NCBI RefSeq assembly: GCF_902499075.1
Contig: NZ_CABVPP010000014.1
Location: forward strand, 1-64,000
Direction: 5' to 3'
Length of the DNA: 64,000 nt
From: Burkholderia pseudomultivorans
GTDB lineage: Bacteria > Pseudomonadota > Gammaproteobacteria > Burkholderiales > Burkholderiaceae
The stretch's first letter is position 1, and every line of letters begins with the position of its first letter. Shown piece by piece: positions 46,698 to 55,891 of the stretch. Position numbers and translations under genes: made by a program. Below the pieces are notes generated by a model, which was given only the letters and a program-made list of their open reading frames with translations, searched no databases and was not told the origin of the DNA.

Positions 46698-48185
46698 ATG
46701 CGCGAAGACATCGAACGCGGTTCGCACCGCGCAGCAATCCGTGCGCGGTTGGCCTGGGCCGCAGCGTTGACGCTCGCATCGGCATCGACGCACGCCGACG
46801 CGCACGCGTGGAATATTCCATACTACCTGCCCGTCCCGCTGTGGTTGTACGCGTACGCGGCCAGCGGCACGCTTGTCGTGTCGTTCGTGATCGTGATGTT
46901 CGCATCGGGCGAGCGCATGGCGGAAGCACGCGTATCGCTGCATCGAGCGCGCCGCGAATGGCGCGTACCGCCTGCGGTGCTCGCTGCGACGCAAACCGTC
47001 AGCGCGCTTTTTGTCGTTCTGCTGATCGTTTCCGGCATCGCCGGCACGCAGAACCCGTTCCAGAACCTCGCGATGTCGGGCTTCTGGCTCTGGTTCTATC
47101 TGGGCTCGGTCTATGTCAGCGCGGTGTTCGGCGACGTATATGCGTTCACGAATCCGTTCGCGCTACTCCTGCGCATCGCGGCGCGCTGCTGCCCGACGAT
47201 CGAACGCGGCCGCTATCGCTATCCGCGCCGCGCGGCGTCATACCCTGCGTTGCTCGCGTACGTCGCGTTGATCGCGCTGGAATTGTTCGGCGCCGCGCGG
47301 CCGCGCGATGCGGGCCTGTTCCTGGCCGGCTACGCGGTCTATGCGCTGGCCGGCGCGCTGTGTTTCGGCCGACAGGCATGGCTCGATCACTTCGATGCGT
47401 TCGGCGTTCTGTGCCGGCTGTGTGCAAGGCTGTCGCCGCTCGCATGGCGCCGCCTGCCGACGCGGGGCGTCGCCATCGTGCCGAGGAACCCGGTCGCCGA
47501 CATCGCGTCGGCGCCGCCATTCGATGCAAGCATCGTGATGTTCCTGTCGTTCATGCTGTCGTCGACCGCGTACGACGGCCTGCGCGATACGGCGACCTGG
47601 AACACGTTCTTCTGGCGCGGCATTTACCCGCTGATCGTCGGCCTGTTTCCCGCGCTGAAAAACGACTACGCGATCTCGGGCGAACTCGTGCTGGCCGGGC
47701 AGTGGGCCACGTTCGCCGCGGTGGCGCTGGCCTACTACGCGCTGTTCAGGGGATTCTGCGCGCTCGGTGCGAGAGGCGCGCGTTCGGCGCTGGACGGCCG
47801 GACCTTCGCGCGGCAGTTCTGCCTGCTGCTGTTGCCGATCGCGCTGTTCTACAACGTCGGTCACTACTTCACGCTGTTCATCGATCAGGGGCGGCAGATC
47901 TTCGTGCTGCTGTCCGATCCGCTCGGCATCGGGTGGAACCTGCTGGCGCTGCCGCCGGCCCAATACTCGCCGACGTCGCTGCTCGTCAACGTCGGCTACG
48001 TGTGGCACGCGCAGGTGCTGCTGATTCTCGCCGGCCATATCCTCAGCGTATACATCACGCATGCGATCGCGGTGCGCAATCGCGTGCTGGCCGGCACCGT
48101 CGTCGGCAATCAGCTACCGCTGCTCGCGCTGACGATCGTGCTGACCATCAGCGGTCTGTGGATCCTGTCGCTGCCGCTCGCATGA
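46698..48185 (+). CDS. Polytopic membrane protein, possibly of the fenitrothion-hydrolase-like family
   Basis: 495 residues. A signal-like start (LAWAAALTLASASTHADAHAW) leads to about twelve helices. The start of the mature part, PYYLPVPLWLYAYAASGTLVVSFVIV, recalls a family of membrane proteins named after fenitrothion hydrolase, from memory only. Conserved-looking polar spots in membranes are NTFFWRGIYPL, NVGHYFTLFIDQGRQIF and GHILSVYITHAIA. No transporter signature is recognised. It is the last gene of the cluster and overlaps the 3' end of the convergent AraC gene by 38 bases. Confidence 0.65.
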   Translation: MREDIERGSHRAAIRARLAWAAALTLASASTHADAHAWNIPYYLPVPLWLYAYAASGTLVVSFVIVMFASGERMAEARVSLHRARREWRVPPAVLAATQTVSALFVVLLIVSGIAGTQNPFQNLAMSGFWLWFYLGSVYVSAVFGDVYAFTNPFALLLRIAARCCPTIERGRYRYPRRAASYPALLAYVALIALELFGAARPRDAGLFLAGYAVYALAGALCFGRQAWLDHFDAFGVLCRLCARLSPLAWRRLPTRGVAIVPRNPVADIASAPPFDASIVMFLSFMLSSTAYDGLRDTATWNTFFWRGIYPLIVGLFPALKNDYAISGELVLAGQWATFAAVALAYYALFRGFCALGARGARSALDGRTFARQFCLLLLPIALFYNVGHYFTLFIDQGRQIFVLLSDPLGIGWNLLALPPAQYSPTSLLVNVGYVWHAQVLLILAGHILSVYITHAIAVRNRVLAGTVVGNQLPLLALTIVLTISGLWILSLPLA

Positions 48186-49083
48186 CGCTCGCGGCACGCG
48201 GCTTGAGCCCGGACGGCGAAAATCCCCAGCGCTTGCGGAACGTCGCCGAAAAATGGCTCGTGGTCGAAAAGCCGCATGCGAGCGCGGCCTCGGTCACGTC
48301 GCTGCGGCCGCGCTCGATCAGGTCGCGGGCGGCCTGCAGGCGGGTCTCGATGATGTATTGATGCGGCGTCAGCCCGTGGGCCTTCTTGAAGCTTCTGATG
48401 AACGCGTACAGGTCGCCGGGATAGCCGACGGCTTCGGCCAGCGCGACGAGCGTCAGCGGCTCGCGGAAGTTGTCGCGGATGTATTCGACGGCCGCCTGCA
48501 TGGCGCGCGCGTGCGTGTATTCGCGCGCCTGCCGCGTCGATTCCAGATACGCCATGCGGCCCAGCGCGGCCGCGCCCAGCGTTTCCACGTAGGTCGGCCC
48601 GAGCGGCGCGCCCGCAACCGCGTCTTCGTGGATGCTGCGCACGATCTGCATCAGCAGATCGTCGTTCAGGTCGAGATGGGGCAGGGACGGGATCGTGTGC
48701 CCGCCGGCCTGCAGGCCGGCGCGCGCGAGCCACGCCGCGTCGAAGTGGACGGTAATCCACTCGATATCGCTCGACCACCGGCTGGAAAACGCGAAGCCGG
48801 GCGGCACATAGGCCAGCGGCGCGCGCACGGCGTGCGGCGTCCAGCCCTTGTCGTCGATGCGCATCTCGAGTGCCGCGGGCGGCCGCAGGTGCATGCCGAA
48901 GATCGGCCCGGTCGTCTCGAGGTCGACGATCTCCGATGCGCACGCGGTGTAGCGATCGCTTGCCACGCTCGCAAACCGGGGCGTGACCGACTGCTTTTTC
49001 CATTTCGCGGGCAGCGGCCAGTCGACCCGTCGCCCGTCGCGGCCGATCGCACACACGTCGCGCATCGTCGGCTGATTCGCCAT
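48148..49083 (-). CDS. AraC-family transcriptional regulator
   Basis: 311 residues. The N-terminal half is an unassigned sensor domain; the C-terminal 100 residues have the two AraC helix-turn-helix units, LTLVALAEAVGYPGDLYAFIRSFKKAHGLTP and DVTEAALACGFSTTSHFSATFRKRWGFSP. It is divergent from the tartrate dehydratase-like gene across 314 bases, so that gene is a plausible target. Its 3' end overlaps the convergent membrane protein gene. Confidence 0.92.
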   Translation of the reverse strand: MANQPTMRDVCAIGRDGRRVDWPLPAKWKKQSVTPRFASVASDRYTACASEIVDLETTGPIFGMHLRPPAALEMRIDDKGWTPHAVRAPLAYVPPGFAFSSRWSSDIEWITVHFDAAWLARAGLQAGGHTIPSLPHLDLNDDLLMQIVRSIHEDAVAGAPLGPTYVETLGAAALGRMAYLESTRQAREYTHARAMQAAVEYIRDNFREPLTLVALAEAVGYPGDLYAFIRSFKKAHGLTPHQYIIETRLQAARDLIERGRSDVTEAALACGFSTTSHFSATFRKRWGFSPSGLKPRAASVMRAAATGSTDR

Positions 49084-49397
49084 GCCTGTCTCCTTCCTTT
49101 TGTCCTGATACGTCCCGAACGGGGAGCGACTTCCGCCGTCGTGACGTGCGAGTCGAAAAACTTTAGGGCGGGATTCTTACTCGATACTTACCTGCGTCGG
49201 GCGGTGGCAGTCGGCGCCCGCCGCGGCGCTTTTCCGCAGACGATAAGCGCTTCGCCGCGACGGTGTCGCTTGCGACGATCGGGCGGCGCGCGCGGCAAGA
49301 CGCCGCGCAAGCGCCTATGATGCAGCGGTTCGCCCGCTGTTCCGGCCGCATCGCATGAATCGGCTGCCGGCGCCGGGCGCTTGACCGAACGCCGACC
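49084..49397. promoter_or_regulatory. Divergent control region between araC-type gene and tarD
   Basis: This region has no gene. It must hold the promoters of both flanking genes. I see no clear operator. Confidence 0.4.
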
Positions 49398-50558
49398 ATG
49401 CGCATCACCGACATTCGCGAACATACGATCCCGGTTTCCCGCCATGCCGATCCGGCGCTGCCGTCCGGCGGCCTGACGACGAGCCTCGTCGCGATCGTCA
49501 CCGACGTCGTGCGCGACGGCGGTCCGGTCGTCGGATACGGCTATGCGTCCGTCGGCCGCTACGGACAGGGCGGCCTGATCCGCGAACGCTTCGCGCCGCG
49601 CCTGCTGGCCGCCGCCGATGCGCTCGCCGACGACGCCGGCACGAATCTCGACCCGTTCCGCGCCTGGCGCGCGATGATGGCCGGCGAGAAGCCCGGCGGG
49701 CACGGCGAGCGGTGCGTCGCGGTCGGCGCGCTCGACATGGCGATCTGGGATGCCGCCGCGAAGATCGCCGGCCAGCCGCTGCAGCGCTTCCTGGCCGAGC
49801 GGCTCGCGCGTAGCGCCGCGCCACGCGTGCGCGTGTACGCGGGCGGCGGCTATCGCTATCCGCACGACGATGCGGCGCGCCTCGCCGACGAGATGCGCCG
49901 CATCGTGGACCTCGGCTATACGCACGCGAAGATCAAGATCGGCGGCGTCGATCCCGATCTCGACCGGCGCCGCATCGACGCTGCCGCCGCGCAACTGGCC
50001 GACAGTTCGCACCTCGCGGTCGATGCGATGAACGGCTACGACGCGACGACCGCACCAGCGGCCGCGACGATGCTCGCGCCGTTCGATCTGTGGTGGTTCG
50101 AGGATATCTGCGATCCGCTCGACCTGGCGCTGCACGCCGACGTGGCCGCGCACTACGCACCGCCGATCGCGGCCGGCGAGGCGCTGTTCTCGGTCGCGGA
50201 GGCGAAGCTGCTCGATCGCTACGGCGGCCTGCGCGCGGACCGCGATTTCCTCGTGTTCGATCCGGTGCACTGCTACGGACTGCCGGGCTATCTGCAGATC
50301 GTCGATCATTTCGTGTCGCGCGGCTGGCGGCGCGACGCGTTCTGGCCGCACGGCGGTCATCTGTTCTCGCTGCACGTCGTGGCCGCGCTCGGGCTCGGCG
50401 GCGCGGAGATCAATCCGTTCGCGTTTCATCCGTTTCGCGGGCTGGCCGACGGCGACACGGTCGACGCCGGCTACGCGGCCGTGCCGCAGGCGCCGGGCAT
50501 CGGTTTCGAGCGTCACGCGGCCGCGCACGAACTGTTTCGCGCGATAGCCGGCCGCTGA
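49398..50558 (+). CDS. tarD: D(-)-tartrate dehydratase-like enolase superfamily enzyme
   Basis: 386 residues. The N-terminal capping domain has TTSLVAIVTDVVR and GRYGQGGLIRERFAPR; EKPGGHGERCVAVGALDMAIWD is family-specific. The barrel has the KxK motif in HAKIKIGG, metal ligands in LAVDAMNG, WFEDICDP and AAGEALFS, and the catalytic His in WPHGGHLFSL. The combination is that of D-tartrate dehydratase, which makes oxaloacetate from D-tartrate. Substrate specificity in this superfamily needs the residues of the 20s loop, which I cannot judge fully. An AraC gene is divergent and an SMR-type gene convergent after 200 bases. Confidence 0.8.
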   Translation: MRITDIREHTIPVSRHADPALPSGGLTTSLVAIVTDVVRDGGPVVGYGYASVGRYGQGGLIRERFAPRLLAAADALADDAGTNLDPFRAWRAMMAGEKPGGHGERCVAVGALDMAIWDAAAKIAGQPLQRFLAERLARSAAPRVRVYAGGGYRYPHDDAARLADEMRRIVDLGYTHAKIKIGGVDPDLDRRRIDAAAAQLADSSHLAVDAMNGYDATTAPAAATMLAPFDLWWFEDICDPLDLALHADVAAHYAPPIAAGEALFSVAEAKLLDRYGGLRADRDFLVFDPVHCYGLPGYLQIVDHFVSRGWRRDAFWPHGGHLFSLHVVAALGLGGAEINPFAFHPFRGLADGDTVDAGYAAVPQAPGIGFERHAAAHELFRAIAGR

Positions 50559-50759
50559 CCGGTGCGGCAGGCTTCGACGCGTGTCGAGCGCGCAACGGAT
50601 CGCGAAGCCGGGCATCATCGCCGCGACGAACAGGTCGAGCGCGCGCCACGCGAACGTGCGCGCAAACCACGCGCGGCATGCGCACACCGCAGGCGAGCAT
50701 CGCGCCGGCCGCGAACGGCGTGCCCGGAACGGCGGACGCCGTTACCCCGTTCATCGCGC

Positions 50760-51101
50760 TCATCGCGCCGCCGCATCGCCGAGATTGAGCGCGATGAGCG
50801 CGCAGACGGTGAGCGCGATGCCAGCGAGTTTCAGCGACGATGCGGATTCGTCGAAGCAGACGATGCCGATCAAGGCCGTGGCGGCCGTGCTCGCGGCCGC
50901 CCAGCTCGCATAGGCGAGCCCCATTTCGAGCCGCCGGGTGGCGAGCGCCATCAGCCAGACCGCGCACGCATAACAGACGACCGTCGCGACGGACGGCAGC
51001 GGGCGGGTAAAACCGGCGGAGTATTTGAGGCCGATGGAGCCGAGCACTTCGGCGAGGACGCTGATGCCCAGCAGCAGCCAGGCAGACTGGATCGGGGACA
51101 C
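50760..51101 (-). CDS. Small multidrug resistance (SMR) family transporter
   Basis: 113 residues, four helices. AWLLLGISVLAEVLGSIGLKYSAGF has the essential membrane glutamate (Glu18) of EmrE-type exchangers. SWAAASTAATALIGIVCFDESAS and LAGIALTVCALIALNLG complete the fold. It exports cationic compounds or guanidinium (Gdx/EmrE). The 200 bases toward tarD show no gene. Confidence 0.9.
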   Translation of the reverse strand: MSPIQSAWLLLGISVLAEVLGSIGLKYSAGFTRPLPSVATVVCYACAVWLMALATRRLEMGLAYASWAAASTAATALIGIVCFDESASSLKLAGIALTVCALIALNLGDAAAR

Positions 51102-51204
51102 GAACGGACTCCTTCCCCCGACGCTTATACCGAGCGGCGAGGAGAGGGTGTCAGCGGTACCCAGGATGCGACGAGCTTAGTCGCCGCCGCGCGGGAAGGC
51201 AAGC

Positions 51205-52134
51205 TCACCGGCGCGCCGCGTTGCCGTCCGCCCATTCCGGCCGCTGGCCGAGCGTGTCGAACAAGCCGACGATCTCGGCCTTCACCTTCTGCACCGCGTT
51301 GCTGACGAGCGCCGTGTCGTGCCAGCACAGCGACAGGTCGCGCACGAACAGCCGATGCGCGACCGTCGACAGTTTCAGCTTGCGTTCGTCGATCTCGGTA
51401 TGCGCGGCCGTCCACGGCAGGATCGTCACGCCCAGCTGCGCCATTACGGCCGCGAACAGCAGCCCCGTCGAACTCGCCTCGAAGCGGATCTCGTACGACA
51501 GCCCGGCTTCGCGCATCGCCCAGTCGACACGGTTGCGGATCGTGTTCGGCGCGCTCGGCAGCACGAGCGGCATCTTCGCGATCGCGTCGAGCGGCACGGG
51601 ATCGTCCGGCACCGGGAAATCCGGCCAGGTGATCAGGTAGAGCGTTTCCGTCAGCAGCCGGTGGGTCGCGATGCCGCGCGTGTCGACCGCGTCGACGACG
51701 ATCGCGAGATCGAGCCGCGCGCGTTCGAGCAGCGTGTCGAGATCGGCGCTCGGCGCCTCGATCAGCTCCAGCATGATGCCCGGATAGCGGTCGCGCACCG
51801 CGCGCGCGAGCGGGATCGCCAGCACGCGCGCGGTGCTCGACGGCATGCCGACCGTCACGCGGCCCTGCGGCGTGTCGGCGTCGCGGCGCAGCAATTCGCG
51901 CGTGCCGTCGGCCTGGCGCAGCAGTTCCAGCGCATGCCGGTACAGCGTGCGGCCCGCGGCTGTCGGCGCAACGCCGCGCACGCTGCGTTCGAGCAGCTGC
52001 ATCCCGAGATCCTGCTCGAGGTTGCGGATCTGCTGGCTCACCGCGGGCTGCGCGATGTGCAGCGCCTCGCTCGCATGCGTGACGTTGCCGCATTCGACGA
52101 CTTTCACGAAGTAGCGCAGTTGCTTCAGGTCCAT
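51205..52134 (-). CDS. LysR-family transcriptional regulator
   Basis: 309 residues, started at MDLKQLRYFVKVVECGNVTHASEALHIAQPAVSQQIRNLEQDLG, the LysR winged helix (an ATG seven codons upstream is possible). The C-terminal co-inducer domain includes RGVAPTAAGRTLYRHALELL and VTVGMPSSTARVLAIPLA. It is divergent from the MFS-CoA transferase-decarboxylase operon, 171 bases apart, and so likely controls it, responding to a carboxylic acid or CoA-linked intermediate. Confidence 0.93.
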   Translation of the reverse strand: MDLKQLRYFVKVVECGNVTHASEALHIAQPAVSQQIRNLEQDLGMQLLERSVRGVAPTAAGRTLYRHALELLRQADGTRELLRRDADTPQGRVTVGMPSSTARVLAIPLARAVRDRYPGIMLELIEAPSADLDTLLERARLDLAIVVDAVDTRGIATHRLLTETLYLITWPDFPVPDDPVPLDAIAKMPLVLPSAPNTIRNRVDWAMREAGLSYEIRFEASSTGLLFAAVMAQLGVTILPWTAAHTEIDERKLKLSTVAHRLFVRDLSLCWHDTALVSNAVQKVKAEIVGLFDTLGQRPEWADGNAARR

Positions 52135-52305
52135 TGCCGTCGTCTCCCGTGTCATGCCATAAGTCGATCCGATCGAGCAAGATGAATATCATATTTTTCG
52201 GCGATCGAAGGCGTTCCTATACTCGTCTCACAAAAGAGCCAGCACGCCGGCCATCCCGGACCGGACGCGGCACAAGCGCCGGCCCCGCCGGCAAGGAGAC
52301 GAAGC

Positions 52306-53628
52306 ATGTTCAAGGCGATCGACGCGCCGGCGGCCGGCGCGAAGCCGCGGCGCACGCCGCTCACGCGCGAGCAGATCAAGGGCTTCTGGGCCGTATACGC
52401 GGGCTGGGTGCTCGACGGCGTGGATTCGGTGATCTACGCGCTCGTGCTGATTCCCGCACTCACCGAACTGCTGCCCGCGTCCGGCATCGCGGCGACGCCC
52501 GCGAATCTCGGCATGTACGGCTCGATCCTGTTCGCGCTGTTCCTGATCGGCTGGGGGCTGTCGTTCGTCTGGGGGCCGCTCGCCGACCGCTTCGGCCGCG
52601 TGCGCACGCTGGCCGCGAGCATCCTGATCTATTCGGTGTTCACGGGCGCGGCCGCGTTCGTGCACGACGTGTGGGCGCTGGCCGCGTGCCGGCTGATCGC
52701 CGGGATCGGCGTCGGCGGCGAATGGGCGCTGGCGGGCACCTACGTCGCCGAGAGCTGGCCGGAGGATCGCCGCAAGATGGGCGCGGGCTATCTACAGACG
52801 GGCTACTACTTCGGCTTCTTCATCGCGGCCTGCCTGAACTACACGATCGGCGCGACCTACGGCTGGCGCGCGATGTTCCTGTGCGGGCTCGCGCCCGCGC
52901 TGCTCGCGGTGTTCACCGTGATGCGCGTGAAGGAGCCGGGGCAGTGGCGCCGGCACGACGCGCGCGACGGCGACCTGGCCGAGGCGCGGCGCGCGCATCC
53001 GCTGCGCGAGATCTTCGCGCCGGCGTTCCTGCGGCGCACGCTGACGAGCGCGAGCCTGGTCGGCGTCGCGATCGTCGGGCTGTGGGCCGGCTCGGTCTAC
53101 GAGGCGAGCGCGGTCAGCACGCTCGCGACGCGCGCGGGCATCGATCATGTCGGCGCGATGCGGCTCGCGTCGATCGGCGCGGCGATCCTGTCGTGCACGA
53201 CGATCGTCGGCTGCCTCGCCGCGCCGTGGCTCGCGGAACGGCTTGGCCGACGCACCGCGCTCGGCGTGTATTTCGCGGGGATGGCCGGTGCGATCGTGTT
53301 CGCGTTCGGCTGGGCGTTCTACCAGCCGAACGGGCTCGGCGCGTTCATGGCGTCGCTCGCGTTCCTCGGTTTCTTCGGCGGCAACTTCGCGATCTTCTCG
53401 CTGTGGCTGCCCGAGCAGTATCCGACGCGCGTGCGGGCCACCGCATTCGCATTCAATGCATCGGTCGGCCGGTTCATCGGCGCGGGCGTGAACTTCGTGC
53501 TCGGCGCCGCGATTCACGGTTACGGTTCGCTGGGCGTGCCGGTCGCATGGACCGCGGCCGTGTTCGTGCTCGGCATCCTGATCCTGCCGTTCGCGGTCGA
53601 AACGCGTCACCAGACCTTGCCGGAATGA
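52306..53628 (+). CDS. MFS transporter, aromatic/short organic acid:H+ symporter type
   Basis: 440 residues, twelve helices. AGGAG lies eight bases before the ATG. The MFS loop motif is WGPLADRFGRVRTL between helices 2 and 3, and AACRLIAGIGVGGEWALAGTYVAESWPEDRRK is the helix 4-5 section typical of the sugar/organic acid symporter branch (AAHS/SHS). The equivalent loop motif in the second half is LAERLGRRTALG. It imports the substrate processed by the next two genes. Confidence 0.88.
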   Translation: MFKAIDAPAAGAKPRRTPLTREQIKGFWAVYAGWVLDGVDSVIYALVLIPALTELLPASGIAATPANLGMYGSILFALFLIGWGLSFVWGPLADRFGRVRTLAASILIYSVFTGAAAFVHDVWALAACRLIAGIGVGGEWALAGTYVAESWPEDRRKMGAGYLQTGYYFGFFIAACLNYTIGATYGWRAMFLCGLAPALLAVFTVMRVKEPGQWRRHDARDGDLAEARRAHPLREIFAPAFLRRTLTSASLVGVAIVGLWAGSVYEASAVSTLATRAGIDHVGAMRLASIGAAILSCTTIVGCLAAPWLAERLGRRTALGVYFAGMAGAIVFAFGWAFYQPNGLGAFMASLAFLGFFGGNFAIFSLWLPEQYPTRVRATAFAFNASVGRFIGAGVNFVLGAAIHGYGSLGVPVAWTAAVFVLGILILPFAVETRHQTLPE

Positions 53629-53698
53629 ACCGCGCATCGGCGCGGGCCGGATCGGCCGGCCGCGCCCAGTCCCTCGTCTTCAATATCAGGAGTCCGGA

Positions 53699-54940
53699 AT
53701 GCAGGCATTAAAAGGAATCAGGGTCGTCGATCTGAGTCGCGCGCTGTCGGGGCCGTTCTGCTCGATGGTGCTCGCCGACCTCGGCGCCGACGTGATCAAG
53801 GTCGAGTCGGGCCCGCACGGCGACATGAGCCGCGCGTGGGGACCGTTCGATCGCGGCGTGAGCACGTACTACCTGTCCTGCAACCGCAACAAGCGCGGGA
53901 TCTGCGTGGATTTCCGGCAACCGGCCGGCCTCGATGTCGTGCGCCGGCTGATCGCGCAGGCCGACGTCGTGATCGAGAACTTCAAGGCCGGCACGATGGA
54001 TGCGATGGGGCTCGGCTACGACGCGCTGAGCGCGCGCGATCCGCGGCTCGTGATGGGCAGCATCACCGCGTTCGGCCCGCGCGGCCCGCTGCGCGACTGG
54101 CCGGGCTTCGACCAGATCGCGCAGGGCTATGCGGGGTTGATGAGCATCACCGGCTTCCCCGACGGCGAGCCGACCCGCACCGGCACCGCGATCGGCGATC
54201 TCAGTTCGGGGATGTGGGTCGCGACGGGCGTCGTCGCCGCGCTGCTCGAGCGCGAGCGCACCGGGCGCGGCCAGCATGTCGGCTCGTCGCTGCTGGAAAG
54301 CCTGGTCTCGCTGCTGAGCGTGCACGGGCAGCGCTACCTGAGCCTCGGCGACGTGCCGCGCCGCACCGGCAACGCGCACGCGGTGATCGCGCCGTACGGC
54401 GTGTTCGAGACGGCCGACGGCCCGCTCAATCTCGCGCCGATCACGACCGACATGTGGCTGCGGCTGTGCGAACTGCTCGATTTGCGCGAGTTGCCGAACG
54501 ATCCGCGCTTCGCGACCAACGACGCGCGCGTCGCGAATCGCGATGCGTTGAAGACGCTGCTCGAAAGCCGGCTGCGCACGCGCGGCAAGCACGAGTGGAC
54601 GCAGCGCTTCGTCGAAGCCGGGCTGCCGGCGGGGCCGATCAATACGCTCGACGAAGTCTTCGCCGATCCGCAGCTCGCGCACTGCGGGCTCGTCGAACCG
54701 GTTGCGCACCCGACGCTCGGCACGCTGCGCCAGATCGTCACGCCGCTCGGCGCGATGGACGACGCCGCGCCGGCGCCGCGCACGCACCGCGCGCCGCCGC
54801 TGCTCGGCGAGCATACGGTCGGCGTGCTGCGCGAAGCCGGTTTCGACGACGACGCGATCGATGCGCTGCTCGCCGCGCGCGCGATCTTCCAGGCCGATGC
54901 GGCGGAGCAGGCCGAAACGACGGCGGAGGCGCTGCAATGA
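53699..54940 (+). CDS. CaiB/BaiF-family (class III) CoA-transferase
   Basis: 413 residues. LKGIRVVDLSRALSGPFCSMVLADLGADVIKVE is the family N-terminus; NRNKRGICVDFRQPAGLDVVRRLIAQADVVIENF and GEPTRTGTAIGDLSSGMWVA (with the catalytic Asp in IGDLSSG) follow. It moves CoA between carboxylic acids. It begins 70 bases after the transporter gene and ends overlapping the decarboxylase gene (ATGA), so one operon. Substrate is probably the transporter's acid. Confidence 0.92.
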   Translation: MQALKGIRVVDLSRALSGPFCSMVLADLGADVIKVESGPHGDMSRAWGPFDRGVSTYYLSCNRNKRGICVDFRQPAGLDVVRRLIAQADVVIENFKAGTMDAMGLGYDALSARDPRLVMGSITAFGPRGPLRDWPGFDQIAQGYAGLMSITGFPDGEPTRTGTAIGDLSSGMWVATGVVAALLERERTGRGQHVGSSLLESLVSLLSVHGQRYLSLGDVPRRTGNAHAVIAPYGVFETADGPLNLAPITTDMWLRLCELLDLRELPNDPRFATNDARVANRDALKTLLESRLRTRGKHEWTQRFVEAGLPAGPINTLDEVFADPQLAHCGLVEPVAHPTLGTLRQIVTPLGAMDDAAPAPRTHRAPPLLGEHTVGVLREAGFDDDAIDALLAARAIFQADAAEQAETTAEALQ

Positions 54941-55746
54941 GCGACGCGACGAAATCCGCAGGGCCGTCGGGCGTGACGGTCGACGGTGTCGGCGAGCGGA
55001 TCGCATGCGTGCGCTTCGCGAACCCGGCGCGCCGGCATGCGCTCGATGCGCCGCTGCTCGACGCGCTGGTCGAGCGTCTCGACGCGCTCGCCGGGCAGCG
55101 TCCGCCGCCGGTCGTGATCCTGTCGAACGACGGGCGCGGCGACGTCTGGAGCGCGGGGCACGACCTGCGCGAGCTGGCCGACGATCGCGATCCGCTCGCG
55201 TACGGCAAGCCGCTCGAACGCGCGCTGCGGCGCGTGCGGACCTATCCGGGCGCGGTGATCGCGGCCGTGTCGGGATCGGCGTGGGGCGGGGCGGTCGATC
55301 TCGTGATGAGCTGCGACCTGGTGGTCGCGGCGCGCGACGCGCGGTTTGCGATGACGCCCGCGAACATCGGGCTGCCGTATTCGACGAGCGGGCTGCTGCG
55401 CTTCTACGACAACCTGCCGATCCACGTGCTGAAGGAGATGTTCTTCTGCGCGCAGCCGCTCGACGCCGAGCGCGCCGCGCATCACGGGCTCGTGAACCGG
55501 CTGGCCGATGCGGGCGGCGTCGATGCGGCCGCACTCGACGTCGCGCGCACGATCGCGGCCAAGGCGCCGCTCGCGGTGCAGGCCGTGAAGGAGCAGTTGC
55601 GCGTGCTGCAGGATGCGCGGCCGCTGCCGGCCGACGCGTTCGAGCGCGTCGCCGAGCTGCGCCGGCAGGCGTGCGAAGGCGCGGATTTCAGCGAAGGGCT
55701 GCGCGCGTTCGCGGAGCGGCGGGCGCCGGTGTTTCGTGGGGTGTAG
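54937..55746 (+). CDS. scpB: Methylmalonyl-CoA decarboxylase (crotonase superfamily)
   Basis: 269 residues. The crotonase-fold loops are AVSGSAWGGAVDLVMSCDLVVAA and RFAMTPANIGLPYSTSGLLRFYDNLPIHVLKEMFF, which match methylmalonyl-CoA decarboxylase YgfG/ScpB closely, including GSxWGGA and TPxNIGxPY. The C-terminal APLAVQAVKEQLRVL is also shared. It makes propionyl-CoA from methylmalonyl-CoA. With an MFS carrier and a CoA-transferase this suggests uptake of methylmalonate (or a related diacid), activation and decarboxylation; the transferase would recycle CoA from propionyl-CoA. Confidence 0.82.
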   Translation: MSDATKSAGPSGVTVDGVGERIACVRFANPARRHALDAPLLDALVERLDALAGQRPPPVVILSNDGRGDVWSAGHDLRELADDRDPLAYGKPLERALRRVRTYPGAVIAAVSGSAWGGAVDLVMSCDLVVAARDARFAMTPANIGLPYSTSGLLRFYDNLPIHVLKEMFFCAQPLDAERAAHHGLVNRLADAGGVDAAALDVARTIAAKAPLAVQAVKEQLRVLQDARPLPADAFERVAELRRQACEGADFSEGLRAFAERRAPVFRGV

Positions 55747-55891
55747 GTGTCGAGGTGCGGATGGCGGGTGCGGTCGACGACGCTATATGTCTCATGCCGC
55801 ACGCCGCATGCAGAGCGCATCACGCGTGCGTTGCCTCCCGAAGGTCGGCCGCCGTGTCAGCCGCTGCCGTCAAGCACCGGGCCAGCCGACG

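Noticed and set aside
50559-50759. Possible gene remnant between tarD and the SMR gene
   Set aside because: Minus-strand frames give hydrophobic bits such as WRALDLFVAAMM, but they are too short and have no start context to support a feature.
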